Origin: Nilaparvata lugens
Taxonomy: Eukaryota > Arthropoda > Insecta > Hemiptera > Delphacidae
Assembly (NCBI RefSeq): GCF_014356525.2
Contig: NC_052515.1
Coordinates: forward strand, 19,001,564 to 19,065,563
Direction of reading: 5' to 3'
DNA: 64,000 nt
How positions within the stretch are numbered: the first letter of the stretch is position 1; each line of letters starts with the position of its first letter. The notes beneath the pieces are model-generated. The model was not told the DNA's origin, made no database searches, and worked only from the letters and a program-made list of their open reading frames with translations. Both the position numbers and the translations under genes were made by a program. Shown here in pieces: positions 1-9,623 of the stretch.

Positions 1-537
1 GAAAAATGGCGGATAATGACTAAAAATCCATGTTTTTCACGGTTTTCTCAAAAACGGCTCTAACAATTTTCTTCATATTTGTACCATGGATAGCTGCTAT
101 TTATAAGCCCTATCAAATGACATGAGTTTTTCCTTTGGGAAAATTGCAGGAGCTCCGTAATATTCTTGAGAAAAATGGCGGCGTACTAAAAAACCATGTT
201 TTTCACGATTTTCTCAAAAATAACTCGACCGATTTTTTTCAAATTCATACCCTGTATAGTTATTCATCAGCTCTATCAACTGGCATGAGTCTTCTTACTG
301 GGAAACCAATGGGGGTCCACCCCATCCTTGGGAAATGGACTTAGTAACCTCCTTCTCGTGCATGAGGTGGGTAGGTAGCGCAGCTCATAAAAAGAACACA
401 TAGTCGAGATATTTCATCTGTAGAACAGCTGTTTCGACGACTTAAAAAATGACGACTGAGAAAATCATCGAATTGAATCATTGAATCATCACAATTCACA
501 CAAAGAAAAAGTACTCTGAAAACAATTATATATACAC

Positions 538-761
538 ACTAGCCGTCAGGCTCGCTTCGCTCGCCATATCCGTCTAGCCAGGGGGCTCCGCCCCCTGGAC
601 CCCCGACTGGATCGTCCAAGAATGAGATCAGCAGGCTCGCTTCGCTCGCCTGCATTTTTCATTTGAGCATTTTTATCATATGTTAGGACAATCCAGTCGG
701 GGGTCCAGACTAAACGTCTGGCTAAACGGATATGGCGAGTGAAACGAGCCTGACGGCTAGT
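538..761. mobile_element. MITE with ~75-bp terminal inverted repeats (copy 1)
   Basis: The left end starts ACTAGCCGTCAGGCTCGC and the right end finishes with its reverse complement, ending GGCTAGT. The inverted repeats run on through CCATATCCGT, GGACCCCCGACTGGAT and GTCC with few mismatches, leaving a short middle of about 75 bp. There is no ORF, so it would need a transposase in trans. The target duplication is unclear (possibly TA). Its superfamily is not recognised. Confidence 0.8.
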
Positions 762-1153
762 AATATAATATTCTCAGGATTGAAGTAGCAGTGCCCAATC
801 AATTTTTCCGCGATAAATGCATTTAAATCTTCAACTTGGTGCCAACCTAACAAAGTCAACTCAACTTAATGCCAACCTGACAAAATTATTAATTTAGTTG
901 CCACTTAGCAACTGTTTCGAAGAGGTACTCTATCTAGATTATAGTTCTATAGTAACATATGATATGGACATTCCAATTATAATTAAGAGATTGGGAGAAG
1001 AAGAATATACATGCTAAAAGACGAACTTTAAACCCTCAAAAACAACCCTTAGAGTTAAAATATTGCCAAAAGATTTCTTAGTGCGCCTCTAAAGGGCCAA
1101 CTGAACATACCTACCAAAATAATCGTTTTTGGTCCGGTAGATTTTTAGTTCTG

Positions 1154-1211
1154 CGAGTGAGTGAGTGAGTGAGTGAGTGAGTCAGTCAGTCAGTCAGTCA
1201 GTGAGTGAGTG
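1154..1211. repeat. GTGA/GTCA tetranucleotide microsatellite
   Basis: Seven or so GAGT units are followed by five CAGT units and a return to GAGT. The same tract lies at about 3459-3517 in copy B of the duplication. Confidence 0.9.
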
Positions 1212-1675
1212 CCATTTCGCTTTTATATATAAGTAGGGGTAAAGTGAGACTTCTGAAGAAAAGCTGAAGAAAAGCTGGAGAAAAGCTGGAGAAAAGCTGC
1301 CCCAAAGCTGGCTCAAACCTGGCTCAAATCTGATTCTTGGTTCTAACCTTGCCCAATCCAATGTAATCTGATCTAACCTAACCTAGCCATACCCCTAATC
1401 TCACAATAAACCTCAAATGAAGATTTCCCACTTTTTTGAAAAAAAAACTAGATCCAGCTTTTTTTTATTTCTTGAATAACTAAGAAACCGTTAATTTTAC
1501 AAAAAATCTACAAGAATAACTTTTTCCAGTAAATCTAATAACGAATCCATTGACACCCCATTTGTCAAGATTGAACAAAAAATAAGGATCTCATGGGAAA
1601 CTAGATCCATTTGTTAGGATTGAACAGAAAATAAGGATCCATAATAAAAATAGATCATGATTTTTGGGTATTGGT

Positions 1676-1768
1676 CTGTGAGTGTGTGTGTGTGTGTGGT
1701 GTGTGTGTGTGTGTGGTGTGTGTGTGTGTGGTGTGTGTGTGGTGTGTGTGTGTGTGTGTGTGTGTGTG

Positions 1769-1809
<41 letters not shown>

Positions 1810-1860
1810 GTGTGTGTGTGTGGTGTGTGTGTATGTGTGTGTGTATGTGTGTTTGTCTGT
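1676..1860. repeat. GT microsatellite, compound
   Basis: The tract is (GT)n interrupted by GTG and GTTG units. It sits just after 'tttttgggtattggtctgt', the same lead-in that precedes the shorter GT tract at about 32901-32945, so it belongs to an interspersed repeat family rather than being an independent microsatellite. Several low-complexity Cys/Val and Thr/His ORFs read through it on both strands and are not genes. Confidence 0.95.
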
Positions 1861-1974
1861 AAACATAATAACTCCATTTCTAATTAACCGATTGAGTTGA
1901 AATTTCAAACTTAAGGTCCTTATACCATGAGGATCCGACAATAAGAAATTCAATAAAATTCAATCCAAGATGGC

Positions 1975-2640
1975 AGAAAAAATGGCGGATGTTTACTAAA
2001 AAACCATGTTTTTCACGTTTTTCTCGAAAACGGCTCTAATGATTTTCTACAAATTTATACCATGGATAGCTATTTATATGCCCTATAGGCTGACATTAGT
2101 CTTTTTTTGGGAAAATTTCAGGAGCTCCGTAATATTCTTGAGAAAAATGGCAGATGACTAAAAAACCATGTTTTTCACGGTTTTCTCGAAAACGGTTCTA
2201 ACGATTCCCTTCAAATTGATACCATGGATAGCTATTTATAAGCCCTATCAACTGGCATGAGTCTCATTTCTGGGAAAATTCCATGAGCTCCGTAATATTC
2301 TTGAGAAAAATGGCGGATAATGACTAAAAATCCATGTTTTTCACGGTTTTCTCAAAAACGGCTCTAACAATTTTCTTCATATTTGTACCATGGATAGCTG
2401 CTATTTATAAGCCCTATCAAATGACATGAGTTTTTCCTTTGGGAAAATTGCAGGAGCTCCGTAATATTCTTGAGAAAAATGGCGGCGTACTAAAAAACCA
2501 TGTTTTTCACGATTTTCTCAAAAATAACTCGACCGATTTTTTTCAAATTCATACCCTGTATAGTTATTCATCAGCTCTATCAACTGGCATGAGTCTTCTT
2601 ACTGGGAAACCAATGGGGGTCCACCCCATCCTTGGGAAAT
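1975..2640. repeat. Tandem satellite-like units of ~165 bp
   Basis: Four successive units each begin with AAAATGGC(G/A)G, pass through CCATGTTTTTCACG and ATACCATGGATAG, and close with GAGCTCCGTAATATTCTTGAG. The GAGCTCCG markers fall at 2122, 2285 and 2454, giving a period of about 163-169 bp. Two more units make up 1-340. A related stretch appears at 33041-33130, linking this to the interspersed repeat there. Confidence 0.85.
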
Positions 2641-3967
2641 GGACTTAGTAACCTCCTTCTCGTGCATGAGGTGGGTAGGTAGCGCAGCTCATAAAAAGAA
2701 CACATAGTCGAGATATTTCATCTGTAGAACAGCTGTTTTGACGACTTAAAAAAATGACGACTGAGAAAATCATCGAATTGAATCATTGAATCATCACAAT
2801 TCACACAAAGAAAAAGTACTCTGAAAACAATTATATATACACACTAGCCGTCAGGCTCGCTTCGCTCGCCATATCCGTCTAGCCAGGGGGCTCCGCCCCC
2901 TGGACCCCCGACTGGATCGTCCAAGAATGAGATCAGCAGGCTCGCTTCGCTCGCCTGCATTTTTCATTTGAGCATTTTTATCATATGTTAGGACAATCCA
3001 GTCGGGGGTCCAGACTAAACGTCTGGCTAAACGGATATGGCGAGTGAAACGAGCCTGACGGCTAGTAATATAATATTCTCAGGATTGAAGTAGCAGTGCC
3101 CAATCAATTTTTCCGCGATAAATGCATTTAAATCTTCAACTTGGTGCCAACCTAACAAAGTCAACTCAACTTAATGCCAACCTGACAAAATTATTAATTT
3201 AGTTGCCAGTTAGCAACTGTTTCGAAGAGGTACTCTATCTAGATTATAGTTCTATAGTAACATATGATATGGACATTCCAATTATAATTAAGAGATTGGG
3301 AGAAGAAGAATATACATGCTAAAAGACGAACTTTAAACCCTTAAAAACAACCCTTAGAGTTAAAATATTGCCAAAAGATTTCTTAGTGCGCCTCTAAAGG
3401 GCCAACTGAACATACCTACCAAAATTAATCGTTTTTGGTCCGGTAGATTTTTAGTTCTGCGAGTGAGTGAGTGAGTGAGTGAGTGAGTCAGTCAGTCAGT
3501 CAGTCAGTGAGTGAGTGCCATTTCGCTTTTATATATAAGTAGGGGTAAAGTGAGACTTCTGAAGAAAAGCTGAAGAAAAGCTGGAGAAAAGCTGGAGAAA
3601 AGCTGCCCCAAAGCTGGCTCAAACCTGGCTCAAATCTGATTCTTGGTTCTAACCTTGCCCAATCCAATGTAATCTGATCTAACCTAACCTAGCCATACCC
3701 CTAATCTCACAATAAACCTCAAATGAAGATTTCCCACTTTTTTGAAAAAAAAACTAGATCCAGCTTTTTTTTATTTCTTGAATAACTAAGAAACCGTTAA
3801 TTTTACAAAAAATCTACAAGAATAACTTTTTCCAGTAAATCTAATAACGAATCCATTGACACCCCATTTGTCAAGATTGAACAAAAAATAAGGATCTCAT
3901 GGGAAAACTAGATCCATTTGTTAGGATTGAACAGAAAATAAGGATCCATAATAAAAATAGATCATGA
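2305..3967. repeat. Direct repeat, copy B of the 2.3-kb duplication
   Basis: Near-identical second copy of 1-1660. The similarity ends exactly at TAGATCATGA, where copy A runs into the GT repeat and copy B runs into the ATG of a Polinton MSIDKFG gene fragment. Copy B carries the second MITE and microsatellite. Confidence 0.9.
2843..3066. mobile_element. MITE with ~75-bp terminal inverted repeats (copy 2)
   Basis: Same element as at 538-761, copied by the segmental duplication rather than by independent transposition, because the flanks are duplicated too. Confidence 0.8.
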
Positions 3968-4232
3968 GTATTGACAAATTTGGTCGATATTTGCATGATA
4001 GAAATAATAATGATATTAATGTTGATATTAAAAATTTGATTCAGAATTTTTTCTATGTTCTACAAATCATACCATTAGCTGCACCCTATATTCCAAACAT
4101 TAATCTCAATAACTTAATGAAAAAGAGTGGAAGTATATGACTGATTCAAACTTGATCCAACAATTCTCACTTTCTTCTGGAATCTCTTTTAAAGAATGGT
4201 ATGAAAAAAATGTTATAAATATAGAAGAATAG
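3964..4232 (+). pseudogene. Polinton 1 MSIDKFG-family protein, frameshifted remnant
   Basis: The ATG opens with MSIDKFGRYLHD, nearly the same start as the intact gene at 6972-7253. The frame stops early after a frameshift at about 4115. The rest of the homology (a TDSNLIQQF-like segment and a terminal KEWYEK stretch) continues in another frame to 4232. Its ATG lies exactly on the border of the upstream duplicated repeat, suggesting that Polinton 1 is truncated here. Function of the family is unknown. Confidence 0.7.
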
Positions 4233-4282
4233 ATTATCTCCCACCCCACCTGGATACCTCAACTTTGTATATTTAAAAAGGA

Positions 4283-5212
4283 ATGTCCACAAGAGAGAAA
4301 CTTGCACATGAGCTACATGGTAGAGTCAGACGTAATTTCCTCACACGTCGCACTGAAATAAAAGGTCTAACAGATTTATATCAAGCTGATATTGTTGACA
4401 TGTCCAACTATAGTACATTGAATAAGAACTTTAGATACATACTAACTGTGATAAACTGTTTCAGTAAATTTGCATTTGCAATACCAATGAAAACTAAAAC
4501 TGGAAATGAGGTGGCAGCAGCATTGAAACCAATACTCCAAAAACATAAGATTATCAATTTTCAAACTGATGCAGGTAAAGAGTTCTACAACACAACTGTT
4601 CAGAATCTCTTCAAAACATATAAGATCAACCATTACAGTACATATAGTGATAAGAAAGCTGCAATTTGTGAACGTTTCAACAGAACTCTTAAAGAGAATA
4701 TGTTCCGTGAATTCACTATACAGGGTAATCATAAATGGTTGGAACTGTTACCAAAACTTATCTCAAAATATAACAACACCACACATCGTAGCATTAATAT
4801 GAAACCAATTGATGTAAATAAAGAAAATGAAAAATATGTACTAATGAATTTAGATAAAAGTGCACAACGTAAAATTGGCAATCAAAGTAAACCAAAGTAT
4901 AGAATTGGTGATAAGGTATGCATTAGTCGATACAAATCAATATTTGAGAAAGGTTATCTCCCAAACTGGACAAATGAGATTTTCACCATACAAAATGTTC
5001 TCCCCACTATACCCTTTACTTATAGATTAAAAGATATGAACAATGAAATTATTAAGGGTACATTCTATGAATATGAAATGAATAAAACAAAATATCCAGA
5101 TATATTCCTCATTGAAAAAGTATTGAAGAAAAAGGGTAGTAAATTGTATGTTAAATGGCTTGGATTCGATAAATCTTATAATTCATGGGTTGAAGGTGAT
5201 GATATAACGTAA
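4283..5212 (+). CDS. Polinton 1 retroviral-like integrase with chromodomain
   Basis: A 309-residue protein with an rve-type catalytic core. The acidic triad is visible as D36 (LYQADIVDMS), D96 (NFQTDAGKEF) and E130 (AAICERFNRT). An integrase C-terminal segment (YRIGDKVCIS) follows, and the protein ends in a chromodomain-like module (FLIEKVLKKKG, YVKWLGFDKSYNSWV). This is the standard Polinton integrase architecture: it would cut and join element ends to target DNA in the nucleus, with the chromodomain steering it to chromatin. The frame is intact. Only 13 bp separate it from the packaging ATPase. It is clearly homologous to, but diverged from, the minus-strand integrase at 45085-46041, so the two elements are different families. 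Confidence 0.95.
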   Translation: MSTREKLAHELHGRVRRNFLTRRTEIKGLTDLYQADIVDMSNYSTLNKNFRYILTVINCFSKFAFAIPMKTKTGNEVAAALKPILQKHKIINFQTDAGKEFYNTTVQNLFKTYKINHYSTYSDKKAAICERFNRTLKENMFREFTIQGNHKWLELLPKLISKYNNTTHRSINMKPIDVNKENEKYVLMNLDKSAQRKIGNQSKPKYRIGDKVCISRYKSIFEKGYLPNWTNEIFTIQNVLPTIPFTYRLKDMNNEIIKGTFYEYEMNKTKYPDIFLIEKVLKKKGSKLYVKWLGFDKSYNSWVEGDDIT

Positions 5213-5225
5213 TATAATAAAAAAT

Positions 5226-5921
5226 ATGCTGAAATTGAAACAACATCAATCAAAACTACCTGTCATAAATTTTGATAAATTCCTTACTAAGAAGAATATC
5301 AATTATCACAGACACAGCGAACTTTTACCAAACTCCATAAGATGTATTGTTTGTGGTCCAAGTAATTCTGGGAAAACAAATACAGTATTCAATTTACTAT
5401 TTGCACAGAATGGTGTCAAGTTTTCAAACTTATATGTATTCACCAAATCACATCAACAAGATAAATACCAACTTCTAAAGCAGATTATGATACAAATACC
5501 TGAAATTGACTTCAACATGTATCAAGATAATGATGAAATACCACACCCAAATGATGTACATCCAAATTCAGTTATGATTTTTGATGATATTTGTATGGAA
5601 AATCAACAGAATATCCGTAACTATTTCAGTATGGGTAGACATAATGATATTGATTGTTTCTACATTTCTCAAACTTATTCCAGTATACCCAAGCAGTTAA
5701 TTCGTGATAACACAAACTTGATTGTTCTATTTAAACAAGATAATCGTAATTTAACACACATATATTTTGATCATATTTATCCTGATATGAATAAGAGAGA
5801 ATTTGAAGAAATGTGTGCTCAAGCTTGGAAAAAAAATAATAACACATTTCTAGTTATAAACAAAGAGTGTACTAGAAGAAATGGTAGATATAGAATTGGT
5901 TTTGATAAATTTATACAGTAA
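5226..5921 (+). CDS. Polinton 1 FtsK/HerA-type DNA packaging ATPase
   Basis: A 231-residue P-loop ATPase. Walker A is GPSNSGKT at residues 44-51 and Walker B is VMIFDD at 116-121. A downstream YFSMGRHNDID segment and a sensor-like SQTY follow, as in the genome-packaging ATPases of Polintons, virophages and adenovirus-like elements. It would drive element DNA into the capsid. The frame is intact and ends 7 bp before the start of the next gene. The first residues (MLKLKQHQSK) are basic. Paralogue in this window: 42883-43608. Confidence 0.95.
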   Translation: MLKLKQHQSKLPVINFDKFLTKKNINYHRHSELLPNSIRCIVCGPSNSGKTNTVFNLLFAQNGVKFSNLYVFTKSHQQDKYQLLKQIMIQIPEIDFNMYQDNDEIPHPNDVHPNSVMIFDDICMENQQNIRNYFSMGRHNDIDCFYISQTYSSIPKQLIRDNTNLIVLFKQDNRNLTHIYFDHIYPDMNKREFEEMCAQAWKKNNNTFLVINKECTRRNGRYRIGFDKFIQ

Positions 5922-5928
5922 TATAAAA

Positions 5929-6945
5929 ATGTATAGGAAAGATTTGAAAGAGTTGAGTGCACTCAAGAAAAATATTAAACAACTGCGAGATTCAATACTC
6001 CAAAAGCACCGTCAATTATCAGGTGATGTAGCAAGTGAGGAGGAAAACTTTCAAAAACAATTTAAACCTATCACAGAATCATTGAAACAATTGAAACAAC
6101 CTTTTCTAGAAGCAACTATTAAAAAGGAAGAAGAAGAATTAAAACAAGAAAAAGAAGAAGAATTAGATGATGTAGAATTGGATGATGAAGAATTAGAAGA
6201 TGAAGAAGAAAATAGAGTAGATGATGATAATGATGAAGAAGTATCAGTAGAAGAAGAATCAAATAAAGAACATGGTTTAAGAAATATATTTGATACAAGT
6301 CTCCAAAGACTAAAATCATCTGCACATAGGCGCAGTGTATCTACTTATATAGACAATTTCATGAGATCAACAAAAAGAGGTAATATATATGGTGTTCACT
6401 TCAACCCCGATATTGATGAGTGGCAAATTGGTGATAAAGTAGTCAAATTTGAAAATAATGATATTATAATTGATAACCAACATTCATTTACTCTCACACA
6501 TGGTCTATTGGAATTACTATTCAAAGCAGTACCAGATACATTTATTTATGGTAGGAAAGATTTAAAAACCTATAAACGAATACTTGAAATAACTAGAGTT
6601 CATCTTGATAGTTTGGGACGTGTTAAAAGGAATCATGGGTATAAATACACAAGTATAATTAAAAATTTATTTCCTCCAAAGTTATCTAAGAAGAAACCTA
6701 TCTCTGGTAGAGGAGGAGGAATGCATGTGGAAGGAGTAGAGGAAGATATGCAAATTGAATTACCAAAGAAGAAAATGAAAAAGAATTATGTCTATTGGGA
6801 TGATCCTAATGAATTATGTGAAAGATTAGAGTTGTTAGTAAATTCTAAACTAGCAGGACACACTGGACACAATTCTGAAATTGCATCTATTATTGAAGAG
6901 TTACGTGAAATTGGAATAATTATAGGTGGAAATTTAGTATTATAG
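5929..6945 (+). CDS. Polinton 1 conserved acidic protein of unknown function
   Basis: I place the start at ATG 5929 (MYRKDLKEL), because the upstream part of the frame only overlaps the ATPase tail. The product is about 338 residues: a basic N-terminal helix, a very acidic Glu/Asp low-complexity stretch (residues ~80-125), then a conserved globular region with GVHFNPDIDEWQIG, THGLLELLF and, near the end, YVYWDDPNEL and IASIIEELREIGII. The same pattern occurs in the gene at 41681-42808, in the same place after the ATPase. It is a Polinton core-neighbourhood gene with no biochemical role I can name. Something like the 'PX' class is possible but unproven. Confidence 0.85.
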   Translation: MYRKDLKELSALKKNIKQLRDSILQKHRQLSGDVASEEENFQKQFKPITESLKQLKQPFLEATIKKEEEELKQEKEEELDDVELDDEELEDEEENRVDDDNDEEVSVEEESNKEHGLRNIFDTSLQRLKSSAHRRSVSTYIDNFMRSTKRGNIYGVHFNPDIDEWQIGDKVVKFENNDIIIDNQHSFTLTHGLLELLFKAVPDTFIYGRKDLKTYKRILEITRVHLDSLGRVKRNHGYKYTSIIKNLFPPKLSKKKPISGRGGGMHVEGVEEDMQIELPKKKMKKNYVYWDDPNELCERLELLVNSKLAGHTGHNSEIASIIEELREIGIIIGGNLVL

Positions 6946-6971
6946 AAAAAATATATAACTGTTCTTGTGCA

Positions 6972-7253
6972 ATGTCTATTGATAAATTTGGTCGATATTT
7001 GCATGATAGTAATAATAATGATATTAATATTGAAATTAGAAATTTAATTCAGAATTTTATAAGGATTATACAATACATACCATTAGCTGCTCATAATATA
7101 CCAGAAATTGATCTTAATAAGAATGATCAATATAAAGCAATGTCAGATCCACAATTATTATCAAAGTATAAAAAGTATTCTGCTGAAAGAGTACAACCCT
7201 GGTTCTTTAGAGCATGGTTTGATGAAAAATTCATATATAAACATGAAGTTTAA
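6972..7253 (+). CDS. Polinton 1 MSIDKFG-family small protein
   Basis: A 93-residue ORF beginning MSIDKFGRYLHD. It has a helical middle (IEIRNLIQNFIRIIQYIPLAAHNIPEI) and a conserved ending with SDPQLLSKYKKY and a tryptophan-rich WFFRAWF stretch. It follows the acidic protein by 26 bp, the same neighbour as in Polinton 2, where the homologue at 40584-41666 is four times longer through internal repeats. The near-invariant first eight residues across four copies suggest a processed or recognised N-terminus. Function unknown. Confidence 0.75.
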   Translation: MSIDKFGRYLHDSNNNDINIEIRNLIQNFIRIIQYIPLAAHNIPEIDLNKNDQYKAMSDPQLLSKYKKYSAERVQPWFFRAWFDEKFIYKHEV

Positions 7254-7268
7254 TACTATATTAAAAAC

Positions 7269-7516
7269 ATGAGTATTGATAAATTTGGATGCCATTTGAG
7301 TAGAAAACAAACTAGAAATCAAGAGACTGAAGAATTAATTAATATATTACAAAATATAGTTAGTTTAGCAAAAAAATTGATTCATATTATCTACCACAGA
7401 ATGTTGATCTCAATGATAGGAGACAATGGAATAATTTAACTGATCCAAACTTACTCCAACAATTCCCACCCTCTTCTAAAAATAAATTCAAATTTTGGTA
7501 TGAAAACAACATGTAA
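7269..7516 (+). pseudogene. Polinton 1 second MSIDKFG paralogue, frameshifted
   Basis: Opens with MSIDKFGCHLSR only 15 bp after its paralogue. The frame breaks near 7380, but the family ending (TDPNLLQQF and a terminal KFWYEN segment) continues in a shifted frame to the TAA at 7514-7516. It is a tandem duplicate of the upstream gene, diverged well before it was broken. Confidence 0.7.
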
Positions 7517-7618
7517 GAAAAATGTACTGTATGTGTGGGTGAGTACACCTAGGAAAAAATTGTAGGTTTGGTTAACCAGACCCAGTAGTTTTTTACTATA
7601 ATAAAAATAATAACTGGT

Positions 7619-8035
7619 ATGGAGAGTTTTGAAAAGACACAAGCTTTTAATGGTAAATGTCTCCTATATAGATGGAAAAAAATAGATACTACAGATCCAG
7701 ATACAATATTTCAAAAATTGAAACCAATTGTACTTGATATCTGTTTAAGAGAAGCTGAAAAATTCAACAATAGTATAAAATGGTATGTTGCTCTCAAATT
7801 GAAGCTGAAGAAATTAGTTGGAGATTATGAAATGAATAGTTCACCAACCTTTCATGGAAGAGCACGAACAATTCTACAAATTCAAGATAATATAAATGAA
7901 TTTAATAATCAATGGCTTGAGATTAAAGCTAATATGTGGAAGAAAATAGATAGATTTGTACAGCATGGAAGTGGATGGGTAATTGATTCGGTTGAATCTT
8001 TTGATTTGAATATTGTAGGATATTACCCCATTTAG
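7619..8035 (+). CDS. Polinton 1 detached N-terminal domain of DNA polymerase B
   Basis: A 138-residue intact ORF that aligns with about the first 150 residues of the full-length Polinton 2 polymerase (46259-50110). Shared features are I(K/R)WY(V/L)A, TFH, a Q-x-NI-NE segment, and GSGW followed by an LDIN/DLNI segment. It stops just where the polymerase would continue into its zinc-finger and exonuclease regions; no exonuclease or polymerase motif follows. It could be a truncation remnant whose open frame survives by chance, or a domain retained as a separate protein. A neighbouring gene about 40 bp later encodes the PLA2-like protein. Confidence 0.75.
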   Translation: MESFEKTQAFNGKCLLYRWKKIDTTDPDTIFQKLKPIVLDICLREAEKFNNSIKWYVALKLKLKKLVGDYEMNSSPTFHGRARTILQIQDNINEFNNQWLEIKANMWKKIDRFVQHGSGWVIDSVESFDLNIVGYYPI

Positions 8036-8071
8036 GAGGATAGTTGATGAGAAAAAATATATATAATAAAA

Positions 8072-8545
8072 ATGATAAAGAAGAAAAATATTGGTGTTGG
8101 AAAAAAAATATTATTGAAAAAGCTTAAGAAAAAATTAGGATCTGGTATAATTCGTAGTGTATTGAACAAAGCAATTGACTTCCTACCTGTTGAGCTCCAT
8201 ATCCCCAGCTACAATTTTTGCGGGCCCGGCACCAAACTTGAGAAAAGATTGAAAAGAGGAGATAAAGGAATAAATAAATTGGATGAAGCATGTTGAGCAC
8301 ATGATATTGCATACAATGACCCTAATCAGAATAGAATGGATGCTGATAGAAAGCTAGCTGCACTTGCTTGGGAGAGAGTGAAATCTCCTGATGCAGGTTT
8401 AGGTGAACGCTCTGCAGCATATCTTGTTACAAATCTATTGAATGCTAAAACTAAATTTGGTGGTGGACTATTCTTGAAGCCATACAAAGGTTGTGGAATT
8501 AAGAAATTAAAGAGAAAAATAATAGAAAAAGAAGTGAAGAAATAG
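8072..8545 (+). pseudogene. Polinton 1 parvovirus-type PLA2-like protein, one in-frame stop
   Basis: The N-terminal half has a basic leader, a glycine/leucine segment, a conserved LPVE(L/I)H, and a calcium-loop-like CGPGTKLEKRL. A TGA at 8294-8296 interrupts the frame immediately before the catalytic HDIAY, and the same frame continues to 8545 with ALAWERV and a basic C-terminus. The GPG loop followed by HD-x-x-Y is the signature of the phospholipase A2 domain of parvovirus VP1 unique regions, which breaches endosomal membranes during entry. Homologue: 56343-57067. The protein lies directly before the protease and capsid genes, fitting a minor virion component. Confidence 0.7.
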
Positions 8546-8569
8546 GAAAAACATTAAGGAAAATCTTAA

Positions 8570-8937
8570 AAAAAAACACCATTCTCGAATATTGAAATCA
8601 TAAACTATGCAAAGAAACTTAATATACCCCTTCGTGGTGTCTATATGAGAGATAATCTACCAGAAACACCATACAAAGATTTAGAATTGGTGTAATAAAT
8701 TTAGATGGAGAAAGTGGGATTGGGAGTCATTGGACTTGTTATATCAAACATAAAAATGTTGTGAGTATTTTGATAGTTTTGGAAATTTATCACCACCACT
8801 AGAATTAATAGATTATATGAAAGGTGTGAGAATATGTTACAACTATAAGAAATATCAAGAAATGAATAATAACTCAATAGTATGTGGTCACTTATGTCTA
8901 TTATGGCTTTATAAAAAATATATCATAAATAATCATG
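8570..8937 (+). pseudogene. Polinton 1 adenain-like cysteine protease, decayed
   Basis: Fragments in several frames match the intact protease at 57064-57435: NIPLRGVYM, GIGSHW (catalytic His), a YFDSFGN stretch (Asp) and CGHLCLLWL (catalytic Cys). At least two frameshifts separate them, so no complete protein can be made. The end overlaps the start of the minor capsid gene, as in a compact virus-like block. Confidence 0.75.
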
Positions 8938-9612
8938 TTTACACTAACAGCAAATCAGAACCCATTGGTTTGTGAAATTTTTCCACCAGTTGATTTAGAT
9001 GATTCCAGCAACTATGAAGTAGGACTAGTGAATTTATACACATACAATACAATTCCAAATATTGAAACCAATATTAATGATAAATTTATTTGTAATAAAC
9101 AACAGGTACAAATACCTGAGGGATCATATGAATTGGAAGATATTCTAACTTATATAAGAGATAAACTCAATCTTACAAGCAATCAATTGAAAATTGAAGC
9201 AAATAATAATACATTACAATGTGAGTTGTATGCAGACAAAGAAATTGATCTCAGTATGACTGATAGTATTGGTCCAATTCTTGGTTTTCAACACACAAAG
9301 TTATCAGCAAATGAATGGCATATATCTACAAAACCAGTTCATATTATGCGTATAAATAGTATTCGTGTTGAATGTAATATTGTTCAAGGATCCTATAATA
9401 ATGGGAATGAGGGACATACATTATATGAATTTTATACAACTGTTCCGCCTGGTTTTAAAATAATAGTATCACACACAACAGTAGTTTATCTTCCAATAAA
9501 TACAAATAGATTAAGTGTTATAAGTATCAAACTGGTAGATCAAGATGGTGAATTGATAAATTTTCGAGGAGAGGTAATAACAGTACGTTTACATATTAAA
9601 AAAACACAATAG
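8935..9612 (+). CDS. Polinton 1 minor capsid (penton-like) protein
   Basis: A 225-residue intact ORF homologous along its whole length to the protein at 57466-58158. Shared landmarks are (E/W)(V/I)GL(V/I)NL(Y/W)T(Y/F)N(T/S)IPN near residue 30, a GSYE(L/I) stretch, NNTL, DSI(G/A)PILGF near residue 118, LYEF near 165 and FRG(E/D)-x-ITVRLHIKK at the end. Size, beta-rich composition and position between protease and major capsid match the Polinton minor capsid protein with a single jelly-roll fold. It would form capsid vertices. Confidence 0.8.
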   Translation: MFTLTANQNPLVCEIFPPVDLDDSSNYEVGLVNLYTYNTIPNIETNINDKFICNKQQVQIPEGSYELEDILTYIRDKLNLTSNQLKIEANNNTLQCELYADKEIDLSMTDSIGPILGFQHTKLSANEWHISTKPVHIMRINSIRVECNIVQGSYNNGNEGHTLYEFYTTVPPGFKIIVSHTTVVYLPINTNRLSVISIKLVDQDGELINFRGEVITVRLHIKKTQ

Positions 9613-9623
9613 TATAAAAAAGA

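Larger units (their letters stand above)
1..1660. repeat. Direct repeat, copy A of a 2.3-kb duplication
   Basis: This stretch recurs almost base for base at 2305-3967. It contains two 165-bp satellite-like units, a MITE, a GTGA/GTCA microsatellite and short AAAAGCTGGAG-type repeats at about 1252-1320. Differences seen include one extra A before the MITE in the second copy and a few substitutions, so the duplication is recent. The small ORF at 135-344 is repeated at 2439-2648 and is only satellite sequence. After position 1660 this copy continues into a GT-rich interspersed repeat, while copy B switches to Polinton sequence. Confidence 0.9.

Noticed and set aside
135..344. 69-residue ORF repeated at 2439-2648
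   Set aside because: Lies in the 165-bp satellite units and begins at a non-ATG codon; its duplication comes from the DNA repeat.
1591..1953. Several ORFs of Thr/His or Cys/Val repeats on both strands
   Set aside because: They only read through the GT microsatellite; no unique sequence.
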